Assembly (NCBI RefSeq): GCF_013372225.1
Contig: NZ_CP053832.1
Span: forward strand, 744,001 to 808,000
DNA length: 64,000 nt
Source of the DNA: Campylobacter ureolyticus
Lineage (GTDB): Bacteria; Campylobacterota; Campylobacteria; Campylobacterales; Campylobacteraceae
Direction: 5' to 3'
In this document: positions 24,527 to 34,878 of the stretch, one piece after another
Layout of the letters: the number at the start of each line of letters is the position of its first letter
Numbering within the stretch: position 1 is the first letter of the stretch
Position numbers and translations under genes: made by a program
Notes under the pieces: model-generated
The model's input: the letters and a program-made list of their open reading frames with translations, nothing else
What the model was told of the DNA's origin: nothing
Database searches by the model: none

Positions 24527-26708
24527 TATAAACATTGAAGACTTTTTAGAAAAAGTTGTAAATGCAAATACTATAGAATCAGCAAAAGAGCTTTTTTTCT
24601 TTTTTAAAGAACAAGCCGATAGACTTCAAAAAGGTGTTGAACTTTGTATAAAGCAGCACGATGGTCAGTTTAGAAAAAGTGGTGAGCCTTATGCTGTTCA
24701 TCCTATTTTAGTAGCTTCAATAGTTGCTTTTATGGGTGGTGATGATGATATGGTTATATCAGCACTTCTTCACGATGTGGTTGAAGATACTGACTATACT
24801 CTTGAAAGTGTGAAAGAAAATTTTGGAGATGGTGTTTCAAAGCTTGTTGAGGGACTTACTAAAATAGTAAGTATTAGAGAAGATAAACTAGCTCCTTCTA
24901 CTGATAAAGACACAAAACTAAGATCTTCTGCATTAACTTTTAGAAGAATGCTTTTAATATCTATTGAAGATGTTAGAGTTTTAGTAGTTAAGCTTTGCGA
25001 TAGGCTTCATAATATGCTTACGCTAGATGCTTTAAGAGAGGATAAGCAAAAAAGAATAGCAGAAGAAACACTTGTAGTTTATGCGCCAATTGCTCATAGA
25101 CTTGGAATTTCATCTATTAAAAATTTGCTTGAAGATTTAAGTTTTAAATATGTTTTGCCAGAAGAATATGATAAGATTGATTCATACATCAATGAGCATA
25201 AGCAACAACTTCAAATGAGTTTAAATAAATTTAGTCTTAAAATAACTGAGCTTTTGCTAACTAATGGTTTTAGTGAAGATAGCTTTGATGTTCAAAAAAG
25301 AGTAAAACACTACTACTCAACATATCTTAAAATGCAAAGAAAAGGAATTTCCATACAAGAAGTTTTAGATCTTTTAGCCGTTAGAGTTATCGTTAGAGAT
25401 ATTAGAGATTGTTATATCGTTCTAGGAATTATTCATAATAAATTTAACCCTTTAATTTCAAGATTTAAAGACTATATTGCACTTCCAAAACAAAATGGCT
25501 ATCAAACCATTCATACAACTGTTTTTAACGATAGTATGATAATAGAAGCTCAAATTAGAACTTTTGATATGCACAATACTGCTGAATACGGCGTTGCAGC
25601 ACATTGGAAATATAAATATAGTGGCTCTCTTAACCCTAAGCTCGATTGGTTGAGTGATATAAGCGCAAAAGACACTAATACAAATGATGAAGAAGATCCT
25701 GAAGAGCTTTATGAATATGCAAAAGATAGTCTTTATGCGGAAGATATAGCTGTCTATTCGCCAAAAGGTGGAATTTTCACTTTGCCTCGTGGTGCTACTG
25801 CTTTGGATTATGCTTATGAAATTCACTCACAAGTTGGTCTAAAGGCAATTGAAGCTTATGTTAACCGCGTAAAAGTTCCACTTCTAACAGAACTTAAAAA
25901 TGGAGATATTGTTCATATTATAACAGGAAATGAAGCTCATTATAGATGCAGCTGGCTAACTTCAGTAAAAACAGGAAAAGCAAGAGCAACTATAAGAAAT
26001 TTTTGTAAGCAAAAACTAAAAGAGCTTAATACTCAAATTGGTATCAAAATTTTATCAGCTATTTTTGACACAAAAGATATCAATGTTTTATCATGGCTTG
26101 AAAAAGAAAATTTACATAATAAAATAGGAAGAGCCGCATACGATTCTATCTACCTTCAAAATGTTGTTAATGCACTTAAAAAATATCCTAAAAAAGATAA
26201 ATTATTTACTTTAAATTTGGGTGATAAATATATAGTTAGAAAGCAAAAATTTGATAATATTGTTGTTTATTCAAACTATAAAGTAAATAGTGTAGAGTTT
26301 GATTATTGTTGTAATCCAAAAAGAGATGATAATATTTTAGGCTTTAGAAGCGGTACAAATGTTGCAGTTCATCATAAATTTTGTGAAAGAGCTGCAAATT
26401 TAATAAAAGAGGGTAATGAGCTAATTTTTGTAAAATGGACAAGAAATGCTCCACATAGATATAAAGTTATCTTAAATTTGGAAAACAAAAGAGGATCTTT
26501 GGCTGGATTTTTAAATTACTTAACAAGGCTTCAAGTTGATTTATCAGCTATAAATTTAAATGAAAATGATGAGACAAAGTCAGATTTTTTCGAGCTTGTT
26601 ATTGAGTTTGGTGAAAATGTAAAGGCAAAAGATATCAAAACAAGACTTAAAGATAGATATAAAATAGTGGAATTTACTTCCCTTGATGATGTTTATAAAA
26701 ATAGTTAA
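24501..26708 (+). CDS. spoT: Bifunctional (p)ppGpp synthetase/hydrolase
   Basis: 735 residues with the full Rel/Spo layout: an HD hydrolase (about 45-200, with H91-D92 in L-L-H-D-V-V-E-D-T), the synthetase domain (about 250-370), TGS (about 410-470) and a C-terminal ACT-like domain (about 655-730). It controls the stringent response alone in Campylobacter. The ATG at 24501 overlaps rpoZ by 26 bases and has no clear ribosome binding site. The AGGAG at 24518-24522 may point to a non-standard start just downstream. Conserved sequence begins at about residue 12, so the choice matters little. Confidence 0.92.
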   Translation: MESLKQRSDINIEDFLEKVVNANTIESAKELFFFFKEQADRLQKGVELCIKQHDGQFRKSGEPYAVHPILVASIVAFMGGDDDMVISALLHDVVEDTDYTLESVKENFGDGVSKLVEGLTKIVSIREDKLAPSTDKDTKLRSSALTFRRMLLISIEDVRVLVVKLCDRLHNMLTLDALREDKQKRIAEETLVVYAPIAHRLGISSIKNLLEDLSFKYVLPEEYDKIDSYINEHKQQLQMSLNKFSLKITELLLTNGFSEDSFDVQKRVKHYYSTYLKMQRKGISIQEVLDLLAVRVIVRDIRDCYIVLGIIHNKFNPLISRFKDYIALPKQNGYQTIHTTVFNDSMIIEAQIRTFDMHNTAEYGVAAHWKYKYSGSLNPKLDWLSDISAKDTNTNDEEDPEELYEYAKDSLYAEDIAVYSPKGGIFTLPRGATALDYAYEIHSQVGLKAIEAYVNRVKVPLLTELKNGDIVHIITGNEAHYRCSWLTSVKTGKARATIRNFCKQKLKELNTQIGIKILSAIFDTKDINVLSWLEKENLHNKIGRAAYDSIYLQNVVNALKKYPKKDKLFTLNLGDKYIVRKQKFDNIVVYSNYKVNSVEFDYCCNPKRDDNILGFRSGTNVAVHHKFCERAANLIKEGNELIFVKWTRNAPHRYKVILNLENKRGSLAGFLNYLTRLQVDLSAINLNENDETKSDFFELVIEFGENVKAKDIKTRLKDRYKIVEFTSLDDVYKNS

Positions 26709-26722
26709 ATTAGGAGAAAAAA

Positions 26723-27928
26723 GTGGTAAATTTAGATGAAATTTATAAAGAACTAAAAAGAGGCGTAAGCGAAATAATTGATGAAGAAAAAGTAAAGGAT
26801 TTAATAAAAAATTATTATGAAAAAGGTGAAAATTTTTATGTAAAAATAGGTATGGATCCAACTGCTCCAGATCTTCATTTAGGACACTCTGTAACTCTTC
26901 AAAAAATGGCTTTTTTACAAGCCCATGGCGCTATTATTATGTTTTTAATAGGTGATTTTACAGCTCAAATAGGTGATCCATCTGGAAAAAGTGAAACTAG
27001 AAAAAAACTAAGTAAAGATGTTGTTTTAGAAAATGCAAAAACTTATGAAAAACAAGTTTTTAAGGTTTTAGATAAAAATAAAACAAAAATTATGTTTAAT
27101 TCAGATTGGTTAAACAAAATGAATGCTGCAGATATGATAGAACTTGCTTCAACATATAGCGTTGCACGAATGCTAGAAAGAGACGATTTTGAAAAAAGAT
27201 ATAAAAATCAAACTCCGATTTCAATAAGTGAGTTTTTATATCCACTATTACAAGGTCATGATAGTGTTGTTATGAAGTGTGATATAGAAATGGGTGGAAC
27301 TGATCAAAAATTTAATCTTTTAATGGGTAGACACTTGCAAAGAATTTACAATACCGGAAAAGAACAAGCTGTTATTACTATGCCTCTTTTAGTTGGACTT
27401 GATGGGGTCAATAAAATGAGTAAATCCCTAAATAATTATATTGGTGTAACAGATGAGCCAAATCAAATGTATGCAAAAACTTTAAGTATAAGTGATGAGC
27501 TTATGTGGGAATGGTATAAACTTTTAAGTACAAAAAGTTTAAAAGAAATTGATGAGCTTAAAAAAGGCGTTGAAAATGGTACCATTCATCCAAAAGAAGT
27601 CAAGGAAGCTTTGGCTTTAGAAATTACTGCAAGATTTCATGATGAAAATTTAGCAAAAAAAGCAAAAGAGGAATTTGATAAAATTCACACATTAAATAAG
27701 CTTCCAAGCTCTATGGAGGAATTTGAGATAAAAGATGAAATTTGGGTGGTTGAAGCTATTGTAAAATGTGGCTTAGCTAGTTCAAACTCACAAGCTAGAA
27801 GGCATATAAAAGCAAATGCTTTTAGTATAGATCAAAAAAAGATAGATGATGAAAATTTGGTATTAAAAAAAGGTAAATATGTTCTTCAAATAGGAAAGAA
27901 AAACTTTGCAAGATTAAAGGTCGTTTGA
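26723..27928 (+). CDS. tyrS: Tyrosyl-tRNA synthetase
   Basis: 401 residues. GTG start at 26723 behind TAGGAG. Class I signature H-L-G-H-S at about 52-56 and K-M-S-K-S near residue 232, plus D-Q-K-F-N and a C-terminal S4 RNA-binding domain (about 340-400, SSNSQARRHIKANAF). It charges tRNA-Tyr. It ends overlapping the next start. Confidence 0.95.
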   Translation: MVNLDEIYKELKRGVSEIIDEEKVKDLIKNYYEKGENFYVKIGMDPTAPDLHLGHSVTLQKMAFLQAHGAIIMFLIGDFTAQIGDPSGKSETRKKLSKDVVLENAKTYEKQVFKVLDKNKTKIMFNSDWLNKMNAADMIELASTYSVARMLERDDFEKRYKNQTPISISEFLYPLLQGHDSVVMKCDIEMGGTDQKFNLLMGRHLQRIYNTGKEQAVITMPLLVGLDGVNKMSKSLNNYIGVTDEPNQMYAKTLSISDELMWEWYKLLSTKSLKEIDELKKGVENGTIHPKEVKEALALEITARFHDENLAKKAKEEFDKIHTLNKLPSSMEEFEIKDEIWVVEAIVKCGLASSNSQARRHIKANAFSIDQKKIDDENLVLKKGKYVLQIGKKNFARLKVV

Positions 27929-29019
27929 TGAAAAGTATAAAAATAGGCAAGTATGAACTAAAACATCCGATTATTCAAGGTGGCATGGGCTTAGGAATAA
28001 GTTGGAGCAATTTAGCTGGAAATGTAAGTTTAAATGGCTGTTTGGGTGTTGTCAGTTCTGTTGGGACTGGATATTATAAAAACAGATTATATTCTAAAAA
28101 AGAGATTAATTCAAAGCCACTAGGAAGCGAAAATTTTTATTCTAAAGAGGGCTTAAAAGCTTTAGCTGATGATGCAAGAAAAATTTGTGGTGATTCTCCA
28201 CTTGGTGTAAATATAATGTGTGCTTGTAATGATTATGAAAAGATAGTTAAAGATGCATGTCAGGCTGGGTTTAATATAATCATAAGCGGTGCAGGACTTC
28301 CTACAAATTTACCTGAGTTCACACAAGAATTCAGTGATGTTGCTTTAATACCAATAGTTTCATCTGCCAAAGCATTAAAGATAATTTGTAAAAGATGGAA
28401 ACAAAGATATAATCGCTTGCCAGATGGAGTTGTTTTAGAAGGTCCTTTAAGTGGTGGTCATCAAGGTTTTACTTATGAACAGTGTTTAGATCCAGAATAT
28501 AGCATTTGGAATTTAATTCCTCAAGTTAAAGAAGAAATTTCAAAATGGGGAGATTTCCCACTTTTTGCAGCAGGTGGAATTTGGGATCATAATGATATCA
28601 TGAAAGCAATTTCACTTGGAGCAAATGGCGTTCAAATGGGAACTAGATTTATAGGTACAAATGAATGTGATGCAGCATCTGAGTTTAAAGATGTGATAAT
28701 TAATGCAAAAGAAGAAGATATTATGCTTATAAAATCTCCAGTTGGTTATCCTGCAAGAGGAGTAAAAACAAACTTATTAAAACTTGTTGAAAAAAAAGAA
28801 GGTCCAAAAATTCAGTGTATTAGCAACTGTGTAAGTCCATGTCAGCGTGGAAAAGGTGCCAAAATGGTTGGATACTGTATAGCTGATAGACTTTTTGATG
28901 CATACGACGGAAATAAAGAATTTGGATTATTTTTTACAGGTGCAAATGGATATAAGCTTGATAAAATAATTAGCGTAAAAGAGCTGGTTGAAAAGTTAGT
29001 AAATGGCGAAGACAGTTAG
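27928..29019 (+). CDS. Nitronate monooxygenase / 2-nitropropane dioxygenase family FMN protein
   Basis: 363 residues from the ATG at 27928, which overlaps the tyrS stop (TGATG). A TIM-barrel FMN enzyme with P-I-I-Q-G-G-M-G at the N-terminus, S-G-G-H-Q-G-F (the His used by nitronate monooxygenases) and A-A-G-G-I-W plus G-A-N-G-V-Q-M-G-T-R-F for phosphate binding. Near the C-terminus C-I-S-N-C-V-S-P-C and a further Cys could bind metal, a feature of some family members. The physiological substrate is unknown. FabK-type enoyl reductase is a weaker alternative. C. jejuni has the same gene at this place. Confidence 0.85.
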   Translation: MKSIKIGKYELKHPIIQGGMGLGISWSNLAGNVSLNGCLGVVSSVGTGYYKNRLYSKKEINSKPLGSENFYSKEGLKALADDARKICGDSPLGVNIMCACNDYEKIVKDACQAGFNIIISGAGLPTNLPEFTQEFSDVALIPIVSSAKALKIICKRWKQRYNRLPDGVVLEGPLSGGHQGFTYEQCLDPEYSIWNLIPQVKEEISKWGDFPLFAAGGIWDHNDIMKAISLGANGVQMGTRFIGTNECDAASEFKDVIINAKEEDIMLIKSPVGYPARGVKTNLLKLVEKKEGPKIQCISNCVSPCQRGKGAKMVGYCIADRLFDAYDGNKEFGLFFTGANGYKLDKIISVKELVEKLVNGEDS

Positions 29020-30616
29020 AGTTGTTCTATTTTTTTTCTTAGCCGTTTTTTTATGGGGTGGGGACTTTGATAGGAATTTTTCAAATTTTGATAAAAATTT
29101 TGATAATTCAAGCAAGGCGGTAAAAGAAAAATTTCATAAAGAGTTAAAAGATATTTATTTGCAAACTTCCATTGATAAAAATAAAATTGATAGAATAAAT
29201 GTTTTAAAAAGGCTAGTTCATTCATCAAAGGCCTTAAAACTAAATCATAAGGGCTATGAATCAGAGCTTAATTTACTAGGAGATAATTATGAAAGCTATA
29301 TAAATCAAAAAATAAATTTATCTAAATTTATACCAAAAAATAGCAAAGTAGTTGATGAAAAAGTAGCATTAGAACAAGATGAAAAAACAAAAACTATAAT
29401 TGAAAAATCTCAAAATTCAAACAAGCAAAATGATAAAAATTTAAACCAAAAAAATGACAATATTAAAGAAAAAAATACAAACAATAAAAAAATAATTATT
29501 ACAAAAGAGTCTAAAAATTACGAAGTCAATAAAAATATTAGATTAAGACTTAAAAGTGTTGATAAAACAGATGCTGGAATTAAGCTAACATTTAATAGAA
29601 ACGTAAGCGAAGATGAAATTAAAAAATTTGCTTTAAAAAGTAAAGAGTATAGAAATGTAATTGATATAAAAGCAGTAAACGATGCAAAAATTTCAAAAAT
29701 ATTGCGTCATTTAAGCGATGAAATAAGAATTGCTCAGTATAATCCAAAAACTACAAGAGTTGTTTTTACACAAAAAAATAGTTTTAATATAAATTTAAAA
29801 TTTGATGAAAAATCCATATTAATAGATATCAAAAACCCTTCAAATTCTGTAAATTTAACCATTCCTCCAGTTGCAAAAACATCTAGTAGTGGCAAAAAAA
29901 CAACTCAAAATAAAAAAGGACCTTTAGAAATTGCTAGAAAACAAAGAACTATTGTAATTGATCCAGGTCATGGCGGAAAAGATTCAGGAGCTATTGGAAA
30001 TGGACTTAAAGAAAAAGATTTGGTATTAAAAATTTCACAATTTTTAGGTGATGAGTTAAAAAATATGGGTTATAAAGTTTTATTTACACGAAATAAAGAT
30101 GTATTCATAAATTTAAAAGATAGAACTGCTTTTGCAAATAAAAAAAATGCCGATATGTTTATTTCAATACATATAAATGCAGGACCAAAAACAAAATCAG
30201 GAAGTTCTCTTTCAGGTGTTGAGACATTTTTCTTAAGTCCAGCAAGAAGTGAGCGTAGTAAAAACGCAGCTGCTCTTGAAAATAAAGGCGACATTGAAGA
30301 TATGAATCATTTTTCTCAAGAGACTTATTTAAATTTTTTAAATAGAGAAAAAATAATAGCTTCAAACAAAGTTGCTATAGATATACAAAAACATATGCTT
30401 AATAAAGTTCAAGGCAAATATAATGTAAAAGATGGCGGAGTTAGAGAGGCTCCATTTTGGGTTTTAGTGGGTGCTACTATGCCAGCAATTTTAGTTGAAT
30501 GCGGTTATATTTCAAATAAAAATGATAGTAAAAATTTAGCCAATAGAGTGTATCAAAAACTTATTGCAGAGGGTATTGCAAATGGAGTGGATGCATATTT
30601 TTTAAAGAATGAGTAA
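29003..30616 (+). CDS. amiA: N-acetylmuramoyl-L-alanine amidase AmiA
   Basis: 537 residues. Signal peptide (F-F-L-A-V-F-L-W-G-G), a Lys/Asn-rich linker, an AMIN domain at about 175-290, then Amidase_3 from about 315. Zinc and catalytic residues: H323 in D-P-G-H-G-G-K-D, H390 in I-S-I-H-I-N-A-G, and E499 in L-V-E-C-G-Y. It cleaves the stem peptide from peptidoglycan to separate daughter cells. The FtsEX and EnvC-like genes upstream probably encode its activation system. The ATG lies inside the previous gene. mnmC starts right after the stop. Confidence 0.93.
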   Translation: MAKTVRVVLFFFLAVFLWGGDFDRNFSNFDKNFDNSSKAVKEKFHKELKDIYLQTSIDKNKIDRINVLKRLVHSSKALKLNHKGYESELNLLGDNYESYINQKINLSKFIPKNSKVVDEKVALEQDEKTKTIIEKSQNSNKQNDKNLNQKNDNIKEKNTNNKKIIITKESKNYEVNKNIRLRLKSVDKTDAGIKLTFNRNVSEDEIKKFALKSKEYRNVIDIKAVNDAKISKILRHLSDEIRIAQYNPKTTRVVFTQKNSFNINLKFDEKSILIDIKNPSNSVNLTIPPVAKTSSSGKKTTQNKKGPLEIARKQRTIVIDPGHGGKDSGAIGNGLKEKDLVLKISQFLGDELKNMGYKVLFTRNKDVFINLKDRTAFANKKNADMFISIHINAGPKTKSGSSLSGVETFFLSPARSERSKNAAALENKGDIEDMNHFSQETYLNFLNREKIIASNKVAIDIQKHMLNKVQGKYNVKDGGVREAPFWVLVGATMPAILVECGYISNKNDSKNLANRVYQKLIAEGIANGVDAYFLKNE

Positions 30617-32478
30617 TGAAGACTTTTTTTAAAGATGGAGTTTTTTATAGTAAAGAATTTGATGATGGTTATTATAGTAAAAACTCAGCTATTGGTGAAA
30701 GTAAATTTGTTTTCGAAAGCGCTTTGAATGAAATTTGGGATAAAAAAGATAGTTTAATAGTTGCAGAAGCTGGCTTTGGTGTTGGCATTAATTTTTTAAA
30801 TTTATGTAAAAAATTTAAAAATAGTAATAAATTTTTGCATTTTGTAAGCATAGAAAAATTTCCTCTCTCAAAGAAAAAACTTAAAAAATTTTATAATAAA
30901 TTTGATGAATTTGATGATGAGTTTAAAAAACTATCAAAAAAACTTATTAAAAAATATCCACCCAAAAAAACTGGTCTTTACAGAATCTTTTTTTCAAAAA
31001 ATATTATTTTAGATCTTTATTTTGATGATATAAAAATAGTTCTTAAAAATCTTAATTTTAAAGCTGATGCTTGGTTTATGGATGGTTTTTCTCCAGCTAA
31101 AAATCCTGATATGTGGGATTTAGAAGTTATGAAAGGTGTTGCTAGTTTAAGTAAGGCAGGAACTATTTTAGCAACTTATTCAAGCTCTGGATTTGTAAAA
31201 AGAAATTTAATAGAAGCTGGATTTGAAGTAAGCCTAATAAAAGGTCACGCTCAAAAAAGACAGATGATTAGAGCTGTTTTAAAAGAAAATTTAAATCCCA
31301 TTAATGATGAAATTTGGTTTAGGAGAGTTTTAAAAACTTACAATAAAAATTCAAAAGTTTTAATTATTGGAGCTGGGATTTCAGGTTTGGCAACTGCAAA
31401 AGTTTTTAAAAACGCTGGCTTTGATGTTGTAATTACTGAAAAAGAAAGTGAAGTTGCTACTAATGGGAGTGGAAATTTAATCGGAGCTTTAATACCATTA
31501 ATTACTCAAAAAGATGTTGTTTTGGGTAAAATGCATTATGCAGCTTTTTTAATGGCTGTGAATTTTTATAAAAAATATGGTAAAAATTTTGTTAAATTCA
31601 ACGGGGCAAAGGAATTTGCTTTTGATGAGACACTAATAAAAAGATATAACAACTCAAATTTTAAGCTTGATAAAAAAGATTTTCCTTATCCAAGCATTTA
31701 TATAAAAAATGCAGCAAGCATTCGACCCAAAAAGCTTTGTGAGGCTCTTTCAAGTGAGTTTAATATTTTATTTAATTATGAATTTAAAAACCTTGAAAAA
31801 TTAGGTAATAAATATAAAGTGCATTTTAAAAATGGCGATATTATAGAAACTGATATAGTTATTTTTACCATGGGAAGCCATAGCGAAGAGCTTTTTAATA
31901 AAGGAGAAAACCCAAAAACAAATTTTGATGATAAGGTACAAATTAGTTCAGTAAGAGGGCAAGTTACTTGGATAAAAAAAAGGCTTAATAATAAATTTCC
32001 ACTTAGTGCAAGAGGGTATATTTGCCCGCCAGTTGGCAAAATCCAGCTAATTGGAGCTACTTATGACAGGCTTGATTATGAGAAGAAAAAAAGATATATT
32101 GATGATGTTAAAAATTTAGAAAATATTTGTGAATTTATAGGTTCTAAAAAAACTAAGATTCTAGATTCAAATGTTGGTTTTAGATCTTATAGCGGTGATA
32201 GGTTTCCAATAATTGGTGCTTTGCACGATAAAGAGTTTTTTATTAAAAACTATAAATCTATAAATTTTACAAAACATTCAGATATTTATCCAAAACATTT
32301 AGATGGAGTTTTTATAAATGCAGCTCATGGCGCAAGAGGGCTTGGAACTTCTATAATGGGAGCTTATATTTTGCTAGATCTTGTTTTAAATAGACCACTT
32401 TGTGTGAGTAAAGAGATATTTAACTCTTTAAATCCAGCTAGATTTTTAATCAGAAAACTTAAAAAAGGGCTTATATGA
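30616..32478 (+). CDS. mnmC: Bifunctional tRNA 5-methylaminomethyl-2-thiouridine enzyme MnmC
   Basis: 620 residues, two domains. The N-terminal methyltransferase (about 1-230) has A-E-A-G-F-G-V-G-I-N-F and W-F-M-D-G-F-S-P-A-K-N-P. The C-terminal FAD oxidoreductase starts with the dinucleotide motif G-A-G-I-S-G-L-A at about 251 and ends with H-G-A-R-G-L-G-T-S. It finishes mnm5U34 in wobble tRNAs. The ATG overlaps the amiA stop by one base. Confidence 0.93.
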   Translation: MKTFFKDGVFYSKEFDDGYYSKNSAIGESKFVFESALNEIWDKKDSLIVAEAGFGVGINFLNLCKKFKNSNKFLHFVSIEKFPLSKKKLKKFYNKFDEFDDEFKKLSKKLIKKYPPKKTGLYRIFFSKNIILDLYFDDIKIVLKNLNFKADAWFMDGFSPAKNPDMWDLEVMKGVASLSKAGTILATYSSSGFVKRNLIEAGFEVSLIKGHAQKRQMIRAVLKENLNPINDEIWFRRVLKTYNKNSKVLIIGAGISGLATAKVFKNAGFDVVITEKESEVATNGSGNLIGALIPLITQKDVVLGKMHYAAFLMAVNFYKKYGKNFVKFNGAKEFAFDETLIKRYNNSNFKLDKKDFPYPSIYIKNAASIRPKKLCEALSSEFNILFNYEFKNLEKLGNKYKVHFKNGDIIETDIVIFTMGSHSEELFNKGENPKTNFDDKVQISSVRGQVTWIKKRLNNKFPLSARGYICPPVGKIQLIGATYDRLDYEKKKRYIDDVKNLENICEFIGSKKTKILDSNVGFRSYSGDRFPIIGALHDKEFFIKNYKSINFTKHSDIYPKHLDGVFINAAHGARGLGTSIMGAYILLDLVLNRPLCVSKEIFNSLNPARFLIRKLKKGLI

Positions 32479-32834
32479 AAAAATACTTAATTTTTGCATC
32501 AATAATATTTTTAATATTTATGGGAATTTGGGCGATGCTTGGTAAATCAAGTAGTGAATTTTTAAGAGATATAAAAATAATTGTTGTATTTATCACCTTG
32601 ATTGTTTATATAATTTCTTTAGTAGTGATTGCAATAGGAGAAAAAAATGTTGTTAATCATCCTCTTGCCTATTCCGTTGGGATAGCCTTTATAGCAGGAT
32701 TTGTGAGTGGGTTTTTGATGTTTAAAAACTTCTTTTTAATATCTTTTGTTATAGGTATTTATGTTGGTATTGTCGTGTTTTTGCAGTATAGATATCAAAC
32801 TTTTACAAATAAAATTTACAAAGATAAAAAATGA
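32475..32834 (+). CDS. Small integral membrane protein
   Basis: 119 residues, four hydrophobic helices (about 5-20, 35-55, 66-84 and 90-108), overlapping mnmC by four bases (ATGA). No family recognised. It forms a pair with the next gene, of similar size and layout; they may make one membrane complex or be ancient duplicates. Confidence 0.7.
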   Translation: MKKYLIFASIIFLIFMGIWAMLGKSSSEFLRDIKIIVVFITLIVYIISLVVIAIGEKNVVNHPLAYSVGIAFIAGFVSGFLMFKNFFLISFVIGIYVGIVVFLQYRYQTFTNKIYKDKK

Positions 32835-33157
32835 GAAATTTTAAAGTTGCAACTATTATTTTATGGATTATCTGTTTGGTTTTAAACACACTTTCTTTGC
32901 TTGGATTTGCAAATTTTAGTGGTAAAGAGACAGCTATTATTTGGTTTTTTATCTCAATTTTAACTTGTGTTTTTATATATGATAAAATTTATAATAAGAT
33001 TTTATCAAGAGCTTTAATAAGTTTGGTTGCATTTTTTGGTGGATTTTTTACATATTTTTTATATTACGGATTTTATGATTTAAATTCCATCTATATGGGA
33101 GTGATATCACTTATAATAACTTTGAGTTTAAGTCTTGGAGTTGGAGTTTTAATTTAG
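32831..33157 (+). CDS. Small integral membrane protein, last gene of the run
   Basis: 108 residues, four hydrophobic helices, again starting by an ATGA overlap with the gene before it. Not recognised. The operon-like run that began at rluD ends here, followed by a hairpin at 33196-33221. Confidence 0.68.
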   Translation: MRNFKVATIILWIICLVLNTLSLLGFANFSGKETAIIWFFISILTCVFIYDKIYNKILSRALISLVAFFGGFFTYFLYYGFYDLNSIYMGVISLIITLSLSLGVGVLI

Positions 33158-33195
33158 TTTTAAATAGTTCAAATTTACTAAAAAGCATTTTTGAA

Positions 33196-33221
33196 AAGTT
33201 TGGATTTTTATTTCCAAACTT
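33196..33221. terminator. Hairpin between converging transcripts
   Basis: A perfect 9-base stem (AAGTTTGGA with TCCAAACTT) and an 8-base loop. It covers the 3' end of the metE-like gene on the minus strand and lies 38 bases after the last plus-strand gene. T-rich stretches follow on the minus-strand side. It may terminate both transcripts. Confidence 0.5.
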
Positions 33222-34305
33222 CAAGTGCTATTTCTTTTACTAAATTTATTTTTGCCCACTGTTCATCAATGCTGAGATTATTTCCTTCCTCTGTTGATGA
33301 AAATCCACATTGCGTGCTAAGTAGAAGTTGATTTAGTGGTATAAATTTTGTCGCTTCAAAAATTCTTTTTTTAACTATTTCTTTATCTTCAAGCTCTGGA
33401 AATTTTGTAGTAATTAAACCTAAAACTACTTTTTGATTTTTTATAAACTTAAGTGGTTCAAATCCACCAGAGCGGTCATTATCATATTCTAAGAAAAACA
33501 TATCGATATTGCACTTACCGAATAAAACTTCTGCAACACTTTCATATCCACCACTTGTAAACCAAGTTGAGCGGAAATTTCCTCTGCAAATATGCATACT
33601 AAGTATCAAATCTTTTGGTTTTGCTTTTGCTATTTCATTTATTACCCAAACATATTTTTCTTGAATGAGATCTAAATTTATACCTCTTTTTGCATAAGCT
33701 TCTCTTTTATCTTTATCGCAAAACTCACCCCAAGAAGTATCATCGAGTTGCAAATGTCTGCAACCAAGTTTATAAAACTCATTCATAAAATCTATATAGG
33801 TTTGTGCAATATCTTTATAAATTTCATCATTGTTTTTATAAATTTCAATTGGAGTGTAATTTTGTGCTCTTACACAAGGTATTAAATGAAGCATTGATGG
33901 GGATGGGATAGTCATCTTGGCATTTTTTGTTTCTATTAAACTTGTTAAAAATTTAAAGTCTTGTAAAAAAGGATGATTTTTATTAAAACAAATTTTATCA
34001 TTTATAATTATTGTATTTGCTTTTGGAGAGCTATCTTTAAATTTAACAGACCACTCTTTTGAGGTTACTTTTTTTACTCCACCAATGCTGGCTAAAAAAT
34101 CCAAATGCCAATACTCTCTTCTAAATTCACCATCAGTTATAAAAGGTAAATTTAACTTTTTTTCTTTTTCAACTAGTTCTTTTATACATTTATCTTCTAT
34201 TTTTCTTAATTTATCTTTATTTATTTCACCATTTTCAAAGCCAGCTCTTGCTTGTTTTAATTCAGCTGGTCTTAAAAAACTTCCCACTATATCGTAACAA
34301 TACAT
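33208..34305 (-). CDS. Core methionine synthase (cobalamin-independent MetE-like, catalytic domain only)
   Basis: 365 residues, about half the size of classical MetE and matching its C-terminal catalytic barrel. Zinc ligands are kept: H238-I-C240, E273 (FLEYD) and C333 (STQCGFSS). So are D188-D-T of the homocysteine site and the N-terminal G-S-F-L-R-P. Such core-MetE enzymes lack the N-terminal domain that binds folate polyglutamate, so the methyl donor may differ. It probably makes methionine, or acts in a related methyl transfer. It has its own start, 44 bases before ppa ends. Confidence 0.82.
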   Translation of the reverse strand: MYCYDIVGSFLRPAELKQARAGFENGEINKDKLRKIEDKCIKELVEKEKKLNLPFITDGEFRREYWHLDFLASIGGVKKVTSKEWSVKFKDSSPKANTIIINDKICFNKNHPFLQDFKFLTSLIETKNAKMTIPSPSMLHLIPCVRAQNYTPIEIYKNNDEIYKDIAQTYIDFMNEFYKLGCRHLQLDDTSWGEFCDKDKREAYAKRGINLDLIQEKYVWVINEIAKAKPKDLILSMHICRGNFRSTWFTSGGYESVAEVLFGKCNIDMFFLEYDNDRSGGFEPLKFIKNQKVVLGLITTKFPELEDKEIVKKRIFEATKFIPLNQLLLSTQCGFSSTEEGNNLSIDEQWAKINLVKEIALEVWK

Positions 34306-34326
34306 TAATTTCCTTGTTGAGTATTT

Positions 34327-34344
34327 AAGGGAAAAATTTCCCTT
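34327..34344. repeat. Short perfect inverted repeat between ppa and the metE-like gene
   Basis: AAGGGAAA and TTTCCCTT around a two-base centre. A T-rich stretch follows only on the plus strand, which has no gene here, so I do not call it the ppa terminator. It could still attenuate transcription into the metE-like gene. Confidence 0.4.
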
Positions 34345-34348
34345 ATTT

Positions 34349-34867
34349 TTATTTGTAGTTTTTAATAGCTTTATCTAAAATTTCAGTAGCTGTTTTTAAG
34401 TCTTTAAATCCTTTTACTTTTACCCATTTATTTGGCTCAAGAAGTTTATAAGTCTCAAAAAAGTTTTTAATTCTATTTAGGGTTGCTTTTGGTAAATCAT
34501 CGATTGATTCTATATTATCAAATCTTGGATCAATTTTACTAATCGGAACTGCTAAAAGTTTTTCATCCATTCCAGCTTCATCCTCCATTACTAAAACACC
34601 TATTAATCTACAAGGTATTACAGAGCCAGCTTGCAAAGGATACTCATTAATTACTAAAATATCAGCTGGATCACCATCATCAGCTAAAGTATTTGGTACA
34701 AATCCATAATTTGCAGGGTAAAATACAGCTGAATATAAAACTCTATCAACCACTACAGCACCGCTAGTTTTATCTATTTCATATTTTACATTTGATCCGT
34801 AAGGTATTTCTATAACAGCACTTATCTTATCAGGGTTTGAGCCTATTTTTATTTTTGAAATATCCAT
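34349..34867 (-). CDS. ppa: Inorganic pyrophosphatase (family I)
   Basis: 172 residues, the normal size. The active-site signature D-G-D-P-A-D-I-L-V at about 66-74 is complete, preceded by Y-G-F-V-P-N-T, with E-D-E-A-G-M-D-E-K further on. It hydrolyses pyrophosphate made by adk-linked and tRNA-charging reactions. It lies 11 bases after adk, the C. jejuni order. Confidence 0.95.
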   Translation of the reverse strand: MDISKIKIGSNPDKISAVIEIPYGSNVKYEIDKTSGAVVVDRVLYSAVFYPANYGFVPNTLADDGDPADILVINEYPLQAGSVIPCRLIGVLVMEDEAGMDEKLLAVPISKIDPRFDNIESIDDLPKATLNRIKNFFETYKLLEPNKWVKVKGFKDLKTATEILDKAIKNYK

Positions 34868-34878
34868 TTTTACTCCTA

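Noticed and set aside
34327-34344. Inverted repeat as the ppa terminator
   Set aside because: The T-rich run lies on the wrong side for the minus strand.
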